A stretch of 11,356 bases of DNA from NCBI GenBank assembly GCA_027483005.1, contig JAIXVN010000249.1:1-11356 (forward strand), in the 5' to 3' direction. Within the stretch, counting starts at the first letter, position 1; the number at the start of each line of letters is the position of its first letter. A program made the translations under genes and the position numbers. The notes under the pieces are model-generated. The model was not told the DNA's origin. It did not search any database and saw only the letters and a program-made list of their open reading frames with translations. This stretch comes from Verrucomicrobiaceae bacterium (GTDB lineage Bacteria > Verrucomicrobiota > Verrucomicrobiia > Verrucomicrobiales > Akkermansiaceae). This document shows, one piece after another, positions 1 to 7,609 of the stretch.

Positions 1-3000
1 GCGGTTCTCATCCAATCGAAGATCGCCCTCAGCGGCAACCAAACCTGGAGCGTCGCCAACGCCAACACCAACGGAGCGCCCTTTGCAACCGCAGGAATCA
101 ACGCAGGACTTGGAGAAGACCTGCTTTTCAATGCGCAGGCGGCAGCCACGGTAAACCTTGGAGGCTTCACGCTTACGACTTCCGGTGCTGGATCGATCGC
201 GATGACCTCCGGTTATGCGATCTCGAACGGCACCATCAATTTCGGGAATACCAATACATGGATCCAGTCTGGCGGAAACCGAACGACTTCGCTTGGCAGC
301 AATGTTACCGTGACGGTTGGCGCGAACTCTAATCTGCGCCTTCGAGCGAATTCGGGGGCCGGCGGCATCGGCATCAGTTCGGCGGCTCCGATCAGTGTCT
401 CGGGCAGCGGCTCCAAGCTGCAGCTTGAGGTGAACAATGGAACCAACTCCCTGACCCAAAGTGGAAATCTCACCTTTGGTGCTGGTTCCACGCTGGAGCA
501 GATGGTCAACAACGCAGGAGCGTTCACGGTTTCGGCTCCGAGCATCACGACGTCCGGCACCATCACCTGGCTGGTCAACGGCACCAACGCGGGCCCTGCA
601 GCCGGTGTTGCGGTTTCGGGCAGTCTGGGAGGTAACGGCACCATTGCCTATCGCAACACGGCCACTGGCGCGAATGGACAGGTTCGTCTTTCGGGCAACA
701 ACTCTGGTTTCACAGGATCGATCACCCTCGATGGATCCTCCGGCAACCGAAATCTTCGCCTGACTGCGGCGAGCGCCGGAAGCTCGTCCGCCATCTGGAG
801 CGTTTCAACCGGCAACATCCTTGAAGTGGATGGAGTTTCGGTGAGCTTGGGCACCCTGAATGGAGCGGGTTCGGTCACCAACTCCCATTCCACCAACGCG
901 GCCGGCCTGTCCGTGGGAGCTGGCAGTTTCTCCGGGATCCTCTCCAACGGAGCGGGAAGTGGTGGTCTCGCTCTCACCAAGACTGGAATCGGCACCCTCT
1001 CCCTCACCGGAGCGAACACCTACACGGGGGCGACCAATGTCAACGGCGGGACACTTTCCCTGACCACTGCCCAAACCGGAGCTGGAGCGGCCACGGTCGC
1101 GGACACCGCCACGCTCTCCATCACCCAACTGGCGGACGGTCAGACCTTCAATGCCTCTTCCGTCACCCTCGGCACGTCCACTGGAGGAACGCTTTCCCTG
1201 ACCCCATCGGCCTCACCGACCGTGGCCCTGCTGACAACGCCAAACTTCACGGTCAATGGGGCCAGCGTTATCCGTGTCACCGGCACGCCGGTGAGTGGCA
1301 CGACGCTGGTGGACTACACCGGCAGCATCGGCGGTGCTGGATTCGCGGGACTCTCCGTAGCCCTGCCGTTTCGTGTCTCAGGAACCCTCCAGGACGATAC
1401 GGTCAACACCGCCGTCAACCTGATCAATGTCCAGGGTGACACGCTCAAGTGGCAGGGGAACCTCAGCGGCACCTGGGACATCGACACCACCAACGGCGGC
1501 GTTCTTGGAACGGCCAACTGGAAGACCTCTGCCCTGCCTGGCGGAGCCCGCTACGTCGAAGCGGGGGCTGGATTGGTGGATTCGCCCGTGTTTGACGACA
1601 GCGCCACGGGATCGACCTCGATCACACTCAACTCGACTGTGTCACCGGTCGCCATCACCTTCAGCAACAGCTCGCTCGCTTATTCGATCTCCGGATCCGG
1701 CTCCATCGCAGGCCCGACCGGCGTCGTCAAGGGAGGCAGCGCCGCACTGACCCTGGCCACGGCCAACACCTTCTCGGGTGGCGTGCAGTTGAATGAAGGC
1801 ACCCTTGGAATCAATCACTCATCCGCCATCGGGACCGGCCCGCTGACGATCGAGGACTCCACTGTCCTGGACAACACCAGCGGGGCGGCCGTCACCCTTT
1901 CCACCAACAATCCACAATCCTGGAACGGCGACTTCACCTTCACCGGCAGCAACAGCTTGAACCTCGGTTCGGGAGTCGCCGCACTCAGTTCGAATCGAAT
2001 CGTCACGGTCAGCGGCTCGACGCTGTCCGTGGGTGGCATTTCTGGTTCGGGCAGATCCTTGATCAAGGAAGGAGCCGGCACACTGGAGGTCGGGGCCAGC
2101 ACCTACAGTGGCTCCACCGTTGTCAACGGAGGAACACTCAAGGCGAACAGCACCACCTCGTTCAGTTCGTCCTCCTCGGTCACCCTGGCTGACGCCGCCG
2201 GAGTGGTCCTCGATCTTTCCGGGTTCAATCAAGCCATCAACACCCTCACCGGTGGCGGCACCGCAGGCGGAAATCTCGTTCTCGGGGCATCGACCCTGAC
2301 GACTGGCACAGTCGCCAGTGCGACCCTCGGCGGCACGATCACCGGCACCGGGGCCCTGATCAAGAACGGCAGTGGAACCCTAGCGCTGAGTGGCAACAAC
2401 AGCGGCTTCAGCGGAACCACCACGGTCAACGGCGGAGTTCTTTCGGTGGGCGATCTGGCGAACAACTCGCTGGGTTCCGGAAACCTGAGCCTCAACAACG
2501 GAAGCATCCTTCAGGCAAGTGGCTCCTTGACCCGTACGGTAGGCACGGGCAACGGCATCGCGAGTGGCAATGGAGGCTTCGCTGCGGTCGGAGGAAACCT
2601 GACGGTGAACTTCGGAGGAGCGTCCGCTGCCATCAACCTGAGCAGTGGAGGAAACGTCTTTGGCGGTGGCCTCGTGTTCGGTTCGCCATTCGCTGACAGC
2701 AAGGTCATCATCCAGAATCCGATCGGAGTGAACAATTTCAACTCGACCCGCCCCGTCGTCGTCAACTCGGGCGCTGGTGGTGATTCGGCTGAGCTTGCCG
2801 GTGTGATTTCAGGTGGTGGAGCAGGCGGCCAGTCGGCCCTGAGAAAGTCCGGGTCCGGACGTCTGATCTACAGCGCGGCCAACACCTTCTCCGGAGACAC
2901 CAAGGTCGATGACGGCACGCTCGAGATCGCGAACGACCTCGCGCTTCAGAACAGCGCCATCGATACCACCGGGGTCGGCGTCTTCGACTTCACCCCGGTC

Positions 3001-3939
3001 ACCACCCCGACCATCGGTGGGCTCAAGGGCGGCGTCAACCTGGCGTCGGCCATCACCAGCGGATACTCCGGCATCACCGCGCTGACACTCAACACATTCA
3101 ACGCCGCTCCGCTGACCCCCTATTCCTACTCCGGCGTCATTGCCAATGGCGCGGCGGGCATGTCGCTCACGAAGTCGGGAGCAGGAACCCAGGTCCTGAG
3201 TGGAGTGAACACCTACACGGGTGATACGATCATCACCTCGGGGACGCTGAGTCTCACCAATGCCTGTCTCGCCGACGGAGCGGATGTCAGGGTCTCCGCC
3301 GTGGGAACCCTGAATCTGGACTACGCGGGCACCGACACGGTTGATGAATTCTACCTCAACGGCGTCCAGCAGTTCTCCGGAACGTGGGGGGCGATCGGCT
3401 CCGGTGCCACTCACCAGACCGCCCGGATCACGGGAACCGGCATCCTCAACGTGGTCACCGGAAGCGCGGATGCCTATGGGAGCTGGGCTCTTTCCAAGGG
3501 GCTCGATGATTCCGACGCCGCACACTCGAGCGCCCGATCCGCCGACCCTGATGGCGATGGAGTCAACAACCTGGCCGAGTTCGCGTTTGATGGAGATCCG
3601 CTGTCGGCAGCCTCGGATGGCAAGATCGTCGGCAAGATCGCGACCGTGGGTGGGGATCAGGTCCTGACGCTGACGCTGCCCGTCAGGACCGGGGCCACCT
3701 TCTCGGGTGCCACCGAGCAGGTGTCGGGTCTTGTTGATACAATCATCTATCGTGTTCAGGGTTCCACAGACCTCGGAACCTTCGGCAACGTCATCAGTGA
3801 AGTCACCGGTGGCGATGCGGCGGCCATCCAGTCCGGACTGCCGGGGCTTTCCTCGGGCTGGAGCTATCGCAGCTTCCGGACGGCCGGAACGGTTTCGACG
3901 GTCTCGAAGGACTTCATGCGCGCCCGGGTCACCGAATGA
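1..3939 (+). CDS. Autotransporter-associated beta-strand (PATR) repeat protein, 5' truncated by the window edge
   Basis: Frame 1 is open from the first base to the TGA at 3937-3939, giving 1312 visible residues; the true start and any signal peptide lie upstream, so I use base 1 rather than the first internal ATG (202). The sequence is rich in Gly, Ser, Thr and Asn and almost free of Cys, typical of secreted beta-helix or beta-solenoid proteins. Six PATR units (pattern L-x-K-x-G-x-G-x-L then N-T-Y/F-x-G-x-T-x-V-x-x-G-x-L) lie between 961 and 3255. A spacer at about 1441-1710 has the 'W-x-G ... G-x-W-D ... V-F-D-D' layout often found between such repeats. Near the C-terminus, DPDGDGVNNLAEFAFDGDP (3544-3600) is a calcium-binding-type D-x-D-G-D-G loop. 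It is followed by about 110 residues ending RARVTE. I see no C-terminal autotransporter barrel and no PEP-CTERM tail. Likely a surface or secreted adhesin or matrix protein; substrate and export route are unknown. Confidence 0.9.
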   Translation, partial: AVLIQSKIALSGNQTWSVANANTNGAPFATAGINAGLGEDLLFNAQAAATVNLGGFTLTTSGAGSIAMTSGYAISNGTINFGNTNTWIQSGGNRTTSLGSNVTVTVGANSNLRLRANSGAGGIGISSAAPISVSGSGSKLQLEVNNGTNSLTQSGNLTFGAGSTLEQMVNNAGAFTVSAPSITTSGTITWLVNGTNAGPAAGVAVSGSLGGNGTIAYRNTATGANGQVRLSGNNSGFTGSITLDGSSGNRNLRLTAASAGSSSAIWSVSTGNILEVDGVSVSLGTLNGAGSVTNSHSTNAAGLSVGAGSFSGILSNGAGSGGLALTKTGIGTLSLTGANTYTGATNVNGGTLSLTTAQTGAGAATVADTATLSITQLADGQTFNASSVTLGTSTGGTLSLTPSASPTVALLTTPNFTVNGASVIRVTGTPVSGTTLVDYTGSIGGAGFAGLSVALPFRVSGTLQDDTVNTAVNLINVQGDTLKWQGNLSGTWDIDTTNGGVLGTANWKTSALPGGARYVEAGAGLVDSPVFDDSATGSTSITLNSTVSPVAITFSNSSLAYSISGSGSIAGPTGVVKGGSAALTLATANTFSGGVQLNEGTLGINHSSAIGTGPLTIEDSTVLDNTSGAAVTLSTNNPQSWNGDFTFTGSNSLNLGSGVAALSSNRIVTVSGSTLSVGGISGSGRSLIKEGAGTLEVGASTYSGSTVVNGGTLKANSTTSFSSSSSVTLADAAGVVLDLSGFNQAINTLTGGGTAGGNLVLGASTLTTGTVASATLGGTITGTGALIKNGSGTLALSGNNSGFSGTTTVNGGVLSVGDLANNSLGSGNLSLNNGSILQASGSLTRTVGTGNGIASGNGGFAAVGGNLTVNFGGASAAINLSSGGNVFGGGLVFGSPFADSKVIIQNPIGVNNFNSTRPVVVNSGAGGDSAELAGVISGGGAGGQSALRKSGSGRLIYSAANTFSGDTKVDDGTLEIANDLALQNSAIDTTGVGVFDFTPVTTPTIGGLKGGVNLASAITSGYSGITALTLNTFNAAPLTPYSYSGVIANGAAGMSLTKSGAGTQVLSGVNTYTGDTIITSGTLSLTNACLADGADVRVSAVGTLNLDYAGTDTVDEFYLNGVQQFSGTWGAIGSGATHQTARITGTGILNVVTGSADAYGSWALSKGLDDSDAAHSSARSADPDGDGVNNLAEFAFDGDPLSAASDGKIVGKIATVGGDQVLTLTLPVRTGATFSGATEQVSGLVDTIIYRVQGSTDLGTFGNVISEVTGGDAAAIQSGLPGLSSGWSYRSFRTAGTVSTVSKDFMRARVTE
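961..3255 (+). repeat. Six dispersed PATR beta-strand repeats inside the large secreted protein
   Basis: Protein-level repeats of 33-35 residues, found by eye. Units are at 961-1062, 1711-1812, 2047-2145, 2344-2448, 2827-2928 and 3151-3255. Each carries a K-x-G/S-G-x-G-x-L strand, then a loop (A/G-N-T-Y/F-S/T-G or N-N-S-G-F-S-G), then a second strand ending x-x-G-x-L-x-L/I/V. DNA conservation is limited: for example 'aacacctacacggg' occurs in both unit 1 and unit 6, but most third positions differ. These are therefore old protein repeats, not a recent tandem duplication. A related fragment (LSGNNSGFTGSITLDG) near 690-740 resembles the second half of unit 4 and may be a degenerate seventh unit. 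Confidence 0.85.
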
Positions 3940-3972
3940 TCCAGGGCGGCCGAGAGGTCGGCCTGTGACTCC

Positions 3973-4008
3973 AAGCCCCGCCCGGTGCCACCACCGGCGG
4001 GGCTTTTT
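3973..4008 (+). terminator. Strong intrinsic terminator of the PATR protein gene
   Basis: The left arm AAGCCCCGCCCGGTG and right arm CACCGGCGGGGCTT pair over 14 base pairs with one bulged C and a four-base loop, followed directly by TTTTT (4004-4008). It starts 33 bases after the stop codon. A smaller 6-bp hairpin, GGCCGA/TCGGCC with a GAGG loop (3948-3963), precedes it and may act with it. On the other strand the hairpin is not followed by a T run, so it is unlikely to terminate the convergent response-regulator transcript. Confidence 0.9.
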
Positions 4009-4056
4009 CATTCATCTTCAATCCTGGAGTGCAAACCACAAAACTCGCGAGATATC

Positions 4057-4193
4057 ATGAAAACCAGGCAGTTTCGAAACACTTCAGACTCATTCATCAG
4101 GTGGGTGCGAAGAGGGTGACGATTGCATGTGCATTCGTGCTTCTCGTGACCTCAGTGGCTTGCCATTTTCCTCTTGAAGGTCATCGGTCCTGA
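4057..4193 (+). other. Two tiny overlapping frames, the second hydrophobic: possible micro-gene or signal-peptide remnant
   Basis: In the gap between the terminator and the convergent response regulator, an ATG at 4057 opens a 20-residue basic frame (MKTRQFRN... to RWVRRG) ending at TGA 4117-4119. A GTG at 4116 overlaps that stop (GTGA) and opens a second frame ending at TGA 4191-4193. This second frame encodes a hydrophobic stretch, TIACAFVLLVTSVAC, then HFPLEGHRS. An in-frame GTG at 4101 is an alternative start. Joined by a -1 shift the two would read like a signal peptide with a basic n-region. No convincing ribosome binding site or promoter is visible, and the last 13 bases overlap the end of the response-regulator gene. 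It could equally be chance. Confidence 0.15.
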
Positions 4194-4819
4194 GCCGTGT
4201 GGTCGATCAGCCCCAGTTGCAGCGCGATGCTGGCGATGTGGGTGCGGTCCTTGGCCCTGAGCTTCTGCAGCAGGTGGGTGATGTGGACCTTCACGGTGTT
4301 CTCGGAAATTTCCAGATGCGAGGCGATCTCCTTGTTCGAGTTGCCCTGGACAAGCTCCGAGATGACCTCCAGTTCCCGCCGCGAGAGACTGGGGCGCTGC
4401 ATGCGGGTGGCCAGCTTGTTGACGGTGCTTCCGGAGAAGGCGGGCTTGCCCTGGGCGGCCAACCGGATCGCCTGGACGAGCTCGGGGCGGCGAGAGGACT
4501 TCGAGAGATAGCCGATGGCTCCGGACTGCACGGCCTGGAAGATCGTTTCCTCCGACTCGAAGGCCGAGAGCACCAGCAGTTTGGCGTTTGGAAACGAGGC
4601 GCGGATCTTGCGAATGACCTCACCTCCGTTTTGATCGGGAAGGCGCCAGTCCATGATCATCAGGTCGGGCTCGTGCTCGGCATACTTGGCGAGGGCTTCG
4701 GCTCCGTTCTCCGCCTCGTCGACCACGATGAAATCAGGTTCGAGATTGAGAGATGAGGCCATGCCCATGCGGACGACGTAGTGGTCATCGACAAGGATGA
4801 GTCGGTAGGGAGTGATCAT
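4181..4819 (-). CDS. NarL/LuxR-family response regulator
   Basis: A 212-residue cytoplasmic transcription factor, normal length for the NarL/FixJ class. The receiver domain (about 5-120) has the acidic pair D11-D12, phospho-acceptor D57 in IMDWRLPD, switch S85 and conserved K107 in GYLSKS. The LuxR-type helix-turn-helix domain (about 145-205) shows LSRRELEVI, the NKEIA turn and the recognition helix SENTVKVHI. The gene starts at ATG 4819 and overlaps the upstream kinase stop codon by four bases (ATGA), implying translational coupling and that the kinase encoded at 4816-6897 is its partner. On phosphorylation it should dimerise and bind DNA; the target genes cannot be told from this window. 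No clear terminator follows it on its own strand. Confidence 0.95.
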   Translation of the reverse strand: MITPYRLILVDDHYVVRMGMASSLNLEPDFIVVDEAENGAEALAKYAEHEPDLMIMDWRLPDQNGGEVIRKIRASFPNAKLLVLSAFESEETIFQAVQSGAIGYLSKSSRRPELVQAIRLAAQGKPAFSGSTVNKLATRMQRPSLSRRELEVISELVQGNSNKEIASHLEISENTVKVHITHLLQKLRAKDRTHIASIALQLGLIDHTAQDR

Positions 4820-6897
4820 GGATTCGTGAGGGAGGAACGAGGGAGGGTCAGGATGACGGTGCTACCGGAGGGACAAGCAGGAACCGGGGAGACGATGCGG
4901 AGGACGCCCATCAGCTTGTGGGCCCTTTCGCGCAGGCCCAGCAGGCCGAAATGGCCGCGGGCAATGGCGTTCTCGAGATCGCCGGGATGGATGCCCTTGC
5001 CGTCGTCGGTGATGGACAGCTGCAGTTCCTCGGCACTTTCGCTCCAGGTGACCACGATGCGGGTCGCCCCGGCATGCTTGAATGCGTTTGCCACGGACTC
5101 CTGTGCGATCCTGAGGAGGTGGGAGACGACTCTCCTTGGAAGCACCGACGAGAGGTTTCCCTCATGCAGCAGCTCGAGCTTCGGCATGGATCCTTCCGGC
5201 CATGACTGGAGGAGGCTTTCCTCAAGTTCACGGAAAAACGGGGTTCCTTCTTCAGGCTCCGGTGCCCGCAGATCCCAGATCGCCTGTCGGGCCTCGGAGC
5301 GGCTGTGATCGGCCATCTGGGCGGCGCGTTCGAGCATCTGCCTGGATCGTGTGTCAGCGGGCAGCACGGCAGCGGCGGCATCCAGCTGCATGGTGAGTCC
5401 GGCGAAATGCTGCTCGAAGGTGTCGTGCCATTCCCGCGCGATCCGGACCCGCTCCTCATGGATCGCCTGCCGCGAGACCTGCCGGCCGATGATGATTTCC
5501 TGCTGCCGGACCTTTCGACGAAGCGCGAACACCCAGGCGGCGGCGATGAGGGCGAAGATGAGCAGGCCGGACAGGCACCAGGCCAGGCGGGCGGAGGTCC
5601 AGAAGGGTGGATGTGCAAGGAGCCTGAGGTCGTCCGGCGTTCGCAATTGCAACTGGATGCGTCCCTGATCGTTCCAGAGTTCGATGGCGGGAGATGGCCT
5701 GTTGAGGGCGATACCTGTGACCTCGAGGCGGGCACCGTTCTGGATGAAGGCAGGCTCCTGCTGGCCCTGCTCGATTGGCAGGTGCGCGGTGAAAAGTGAG
5801 TCTCCGAGACTCAGGACGATGATGTCCTCCCTCGGGTTTCGGAACGACTGGACCACCGTTCCCTTGAGCAGGCTCAAACGTCCGTGGACTTCATCTGACG
5901 AGAGCTCTCCGGGCTGCGGTTCCGACGGGCTGACGGGGCCGAGGGACTCGTTTGATGGCCTCCATAGCGCGCTGAGAAGCACGCCACCCGCATGATAGGC
6001 CCCGGCAATGCCGGAACACTCGATCCGATCGCCGGGGTTGGGTAAAATCGCTTCGGTGCACTGGATCCACGCGCAGCTCAAGCCGCGCTGCAGGAAGAAT
6101 CCTTCGCCCTTTTTCCTCCAGGTCACGGTGCCCCGGACCGTGGCGCGCCGTTCATCCTCTGTCCGATCCGAAATCCACCTGAGGTCATGAAGCAGGACAT
6201 CCGGAGCGTCAAAGCGTGTGGTCCGGTCCGATTCCCGGATCTGGATGTGTGACAGCGAGGGCACCAGGAAAACGTGCTGCACCACCGGCGGATTCGGGGA
6301 GATCAGTGAGGTCGCCGGAACCCCCGAAAGCCGGACATGCAGGCCCTTGAGATGGCTCGGTGCCAAACGCTCCTGACTGATGCCGGGGAGGTAGATTGGA
6401 AGGATCGGTTGGTCCTTGAGGGTCAACCTGACCCGGTCACCGATCACATCGACCTCGGCGATCCGACCCTCGACGCTCGACCAGATCGAGCTCACGGTGC
6501 CTGAAACGATGTCGGCCGCGTTCGCCGGCACCGCGGGCTGCCAGGTGCCAGGTCCGAGACGGCGGATGATCGGGCTCGTTTCTGGCTTCAGTCCACGCAG
6601 ATTGCGTCCGTTGATTCCGGGATCGACCACGCCGGTGACCTCGACCCAGTCGCCAGCGGCAACCGGCTGGGAGTCCCTGATCTGAAGATAGATCGAGGCG
6701 GTCCGATCCTGCAGAAACGCCATCCGGTGGGAGGGTTCGTAGTAGGTCAGCAGGCCGGTGATCACTCGCGGTTCGGCCTGATTGAGGGCGGAATCACTGA
6801 GCTCAATGGCCTCCTTGACCGTGCAGGGCTGGGGAGCGGCCCGCAGGGTGTGCAGGCCGGCCAGGATCAGAAGCAGGAAATTGAAAGCCCATTTCAA
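4816..6897 (-). CDS. Sensor histidine kinase (HisKA_3 type) with OB-fold-like periplasmic repeats
   Basis: 693 residues. A signal peptide (about 1-20, ending LRA) is followed by a periplasmic region of about 415 residues, one TM helix (about 437-459), a short linker, the HisKA_3 dimerisation domain and a HATPase_c domain. The phospho-histidine is H491 in REWHDTFEQ, matching HDxxxQ, the kinase/phosphatase motif of this class. The ATPase N-box is QESVANAFKHAG (599-610), with DDGKGI (631-636) and GLLGLRERA after it. The sensor has about four repeating beta-rich units (residues 44-92, 143-195, 250-300, 340-398). Each begins R/V-x-G and ends D-x-V/I-E-V/C-x-G, which resembles OB folds. The start is TTG (6895-6897); no ATG or GTG occurs between it and the upstream in-frame stop at 6943-6945, and the nearby ATG is out of frame. 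It autophosphorylates and passes phosphate to the regulator encoded next to it; the ligand is unknown. Confidence 0.93.
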   Translation of the reverse strand: MKWAFNFLLLILAGLHTLRAAPQPCTVKEAIELSDSALNQAEPRVITGLLTYYEPSHRMAFLQDRTASIYLQIRDSQPVAAGDWVEVTGVVDPGINGRNLRGLKPETSPIIRRLGPGTWQPAVPANAADIVSGTVSSIWSSVEGRIAEVDVIGDRVRLTLKDQPILPIYLPGISQERLAPSHLKGLHVRLSGVPATSLISPNPPVVQHVFLVPSLSHIQIRESDRTTRFDAPDVLLHDLRWISDRTEDERRATVRGTVTWRKKGEGFFLQRGLSCAWIQCTEAILPNPGDRIECSGIAGAYHAGGVLLSALWRPSNESLGPVSPSEPQPGELSSDEVHGRLSLLKGTVVQSFRNPREDIIVLSLGDSLFTAHLPIEQGQQEPAFIQNGARLEVTGIALNRPSPAIELWNDQGRIQLQLRTPDDLRLLAHPPFWTSARLAWCLSGLLIFALIAAAWVFALRRKVRQQEIIIGRQVSRQAIHEERVRIAREWHDTFEQHFAGLTMQLDAAAAVLPADTRSRQMLERAAQMADHSRSEARQAIWDLRAPEPEEGTPFFRELEESLLQSWPEGSMPKLELLHEGNLSSVLPRRVVSHLLRIAQESVANAFKHAGATRIVVTWSESAEELQLSITDDGKGIHPGDLENAIARGHFGLLGLRERAHKLMGVLRIVSPVPACPSGSTVILTLPRSSLTNP

Positions 6898-6969
6898 CGC
6901 CTGACGACGCCATCCACTCGCATCGGCCTTGGCAAGGAGGAATCAATGGGTAGCTCGAATGGATGATGC

Positions 6970-7548
6970 TCAAGCCCGCTTCAAGATCGCCTCGATCTGC
7001 TTCCGGTGCAGGCGGAGATGGAAGGCGCTCATGAAATACCAGCCGGCGGCGTCGAGCGGGCCGAACCAGGGATGGGCGTAGCGGGCTTTTGTGTGCAGAT
7101 CGGGAAGAAATCGCGCGGACTGTTCGATCGCATCGCAGGAGTTTGCAAAGTCGGAAAGGATCGATGGGGCGGGGGCCGCTGAGGGTTTCACCGTGGCGGT
7201 GCTGGCCTCGCGCGGTGGCATCGTTCCCTGACCTAACAGCGTGATGGCCTCGGCGATGCCGCTGTTGACGATGCGAAGGTGGTCCAGGGTCATGAAGGCC
7301 GACCAATAGCGGCTGCTGTCTTCCAGTCCTCTGAGGCGTTGAATGAGGACGCGACACGTGGCCTTTTCGATCGAAAGAGGAGTCACCAGATCAAGGATCA
7401 ACTGGCGTTCGGTGGCGAGCAGGGCGGAGACTTCCCGGCGTGAGGTGCGACGGATGCCGCGCTTCACCATGAAGTTGGCGATCAGTTGCTCCGGCCAGGG
7501 AAGCCCTGCTCCGGGGGCGGCGAGCTGCAGTTCGGTTGAATCAGTCAT
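6970..7548 (-). CDS. DinB / DUF1569-like four-helix-bundle protein
   Basis: 192 residues from the ATG at 7546-7548. The frame runs further upstream, but that stretch crosses the divergent promoter region and overlaps the regulator gene, so the ATG is preferred. The tail HPWFGPLDAAGWYFMSAFHLRLHRKQ (residues 159-184, described here in two parts: HPWFGPLDAAGWYF and MSAFHLRLHRKQ) is characteristic of DinB-superfamily proteins. H90 (in TLDHLR), H177 and H181 are candidates for the usual metal-binding His triad. DinB-like proteins include thiol-dependent transferases and many members of unknown activity; the substrate here is not predictable. It is transcribed divergently from the HxlR regulator and lies 72 bases upstream of the kinase gene in the same direction without an evident terminator, so read-through into the two-component pair is possible. 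The fold assignment is by motif; the activity is unknown. Confidence 0.82.
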   Translation of the reverse strand: MTDSTELQLAAPGAGLPWPEQLIANFMVKRGIRRTSRREVSALLATERQLILDLVTPLSIEKATCRVLIQRLRGLEDSSRYWSAFMTLDHLRIVNSGIAEAITLLGQGTMPPREASTATVKPSAAPAPSILSDFANSCDAIEQSARFLPDLHTKARYAHPWFGPLDAAGWYFMSAFHLRLHRKQIEAILKRA

Positions 7549-7550
7549 GC

Positions 7551-7586
7551 TTGCAAAATGAAAGCAAAACGCTTGTTGATAGCAAG
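7551..7586. promoter_or_regulatory. Two palindromes in the divergent promoter region, candidate HxlR-family operator
   Basis: TTGCAAAATGAAAGCAA (7551-7567) has 4-base arms TTGC/GCAA. CTTGTTGATAGCAAG (7572-7586) has arms CTTG/CAAG with one further matching pair inside. They cover the -10 and -35 boxes of the predicted minus-strand promoter. On the plus strand TTGCAA (7551-7556) could serve as a -35 box for the regulator gene. HxlR-family dimers typically bind short inverted repeats next to their own or a divergent gene, so these are plausible autoregulatory sites. Spacing differs between the two, which weakens the case for identical binding sites. Confidence 0.4.
7557..7585 (-). promoter_or_regulatory. 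Candidate sigma-70-type promoter of the DinB-like gene
   Basis: Reading the minus strand, TTGCTA (7585-7580) and TTCATT (7562-7557) are spaced by 17 bases, a good -35/-10 geometry. The -10 box ends only 8 bases before the ATG at 7548, so the transcript would be leaderless or nearly so; this fits the lack of a Shine-Dalgarno sequence. Inferred from sequence pattern only. Confidence 0.45.
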
Positions 7587-7609
7587 TGAAAATCCCGGCA
7601 TCATCGAGC

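Noticed and set aside
2809..4011. Long minus-strand open frame (400 codons) opposite the PATR protein
   Set aside because: Antisense to a clear repeat protein, crosses the strong terminator, is rich in Arg/Gly/Asp without any domain, and reflects the codon pattern of a GC-rich repeat gene.
4199..4756. Plus-strand frame opposite the response regulator
   Set aside because: Covers an unmistakable receiver/LuxR gene on the other strand and shows no family motif of its own.
5305..5799. Plus-strand frame opposite the histidine kinase
   Set aside because: Overlaps the catalytic and TM part of the kinase; composition is a mirror of that gene.
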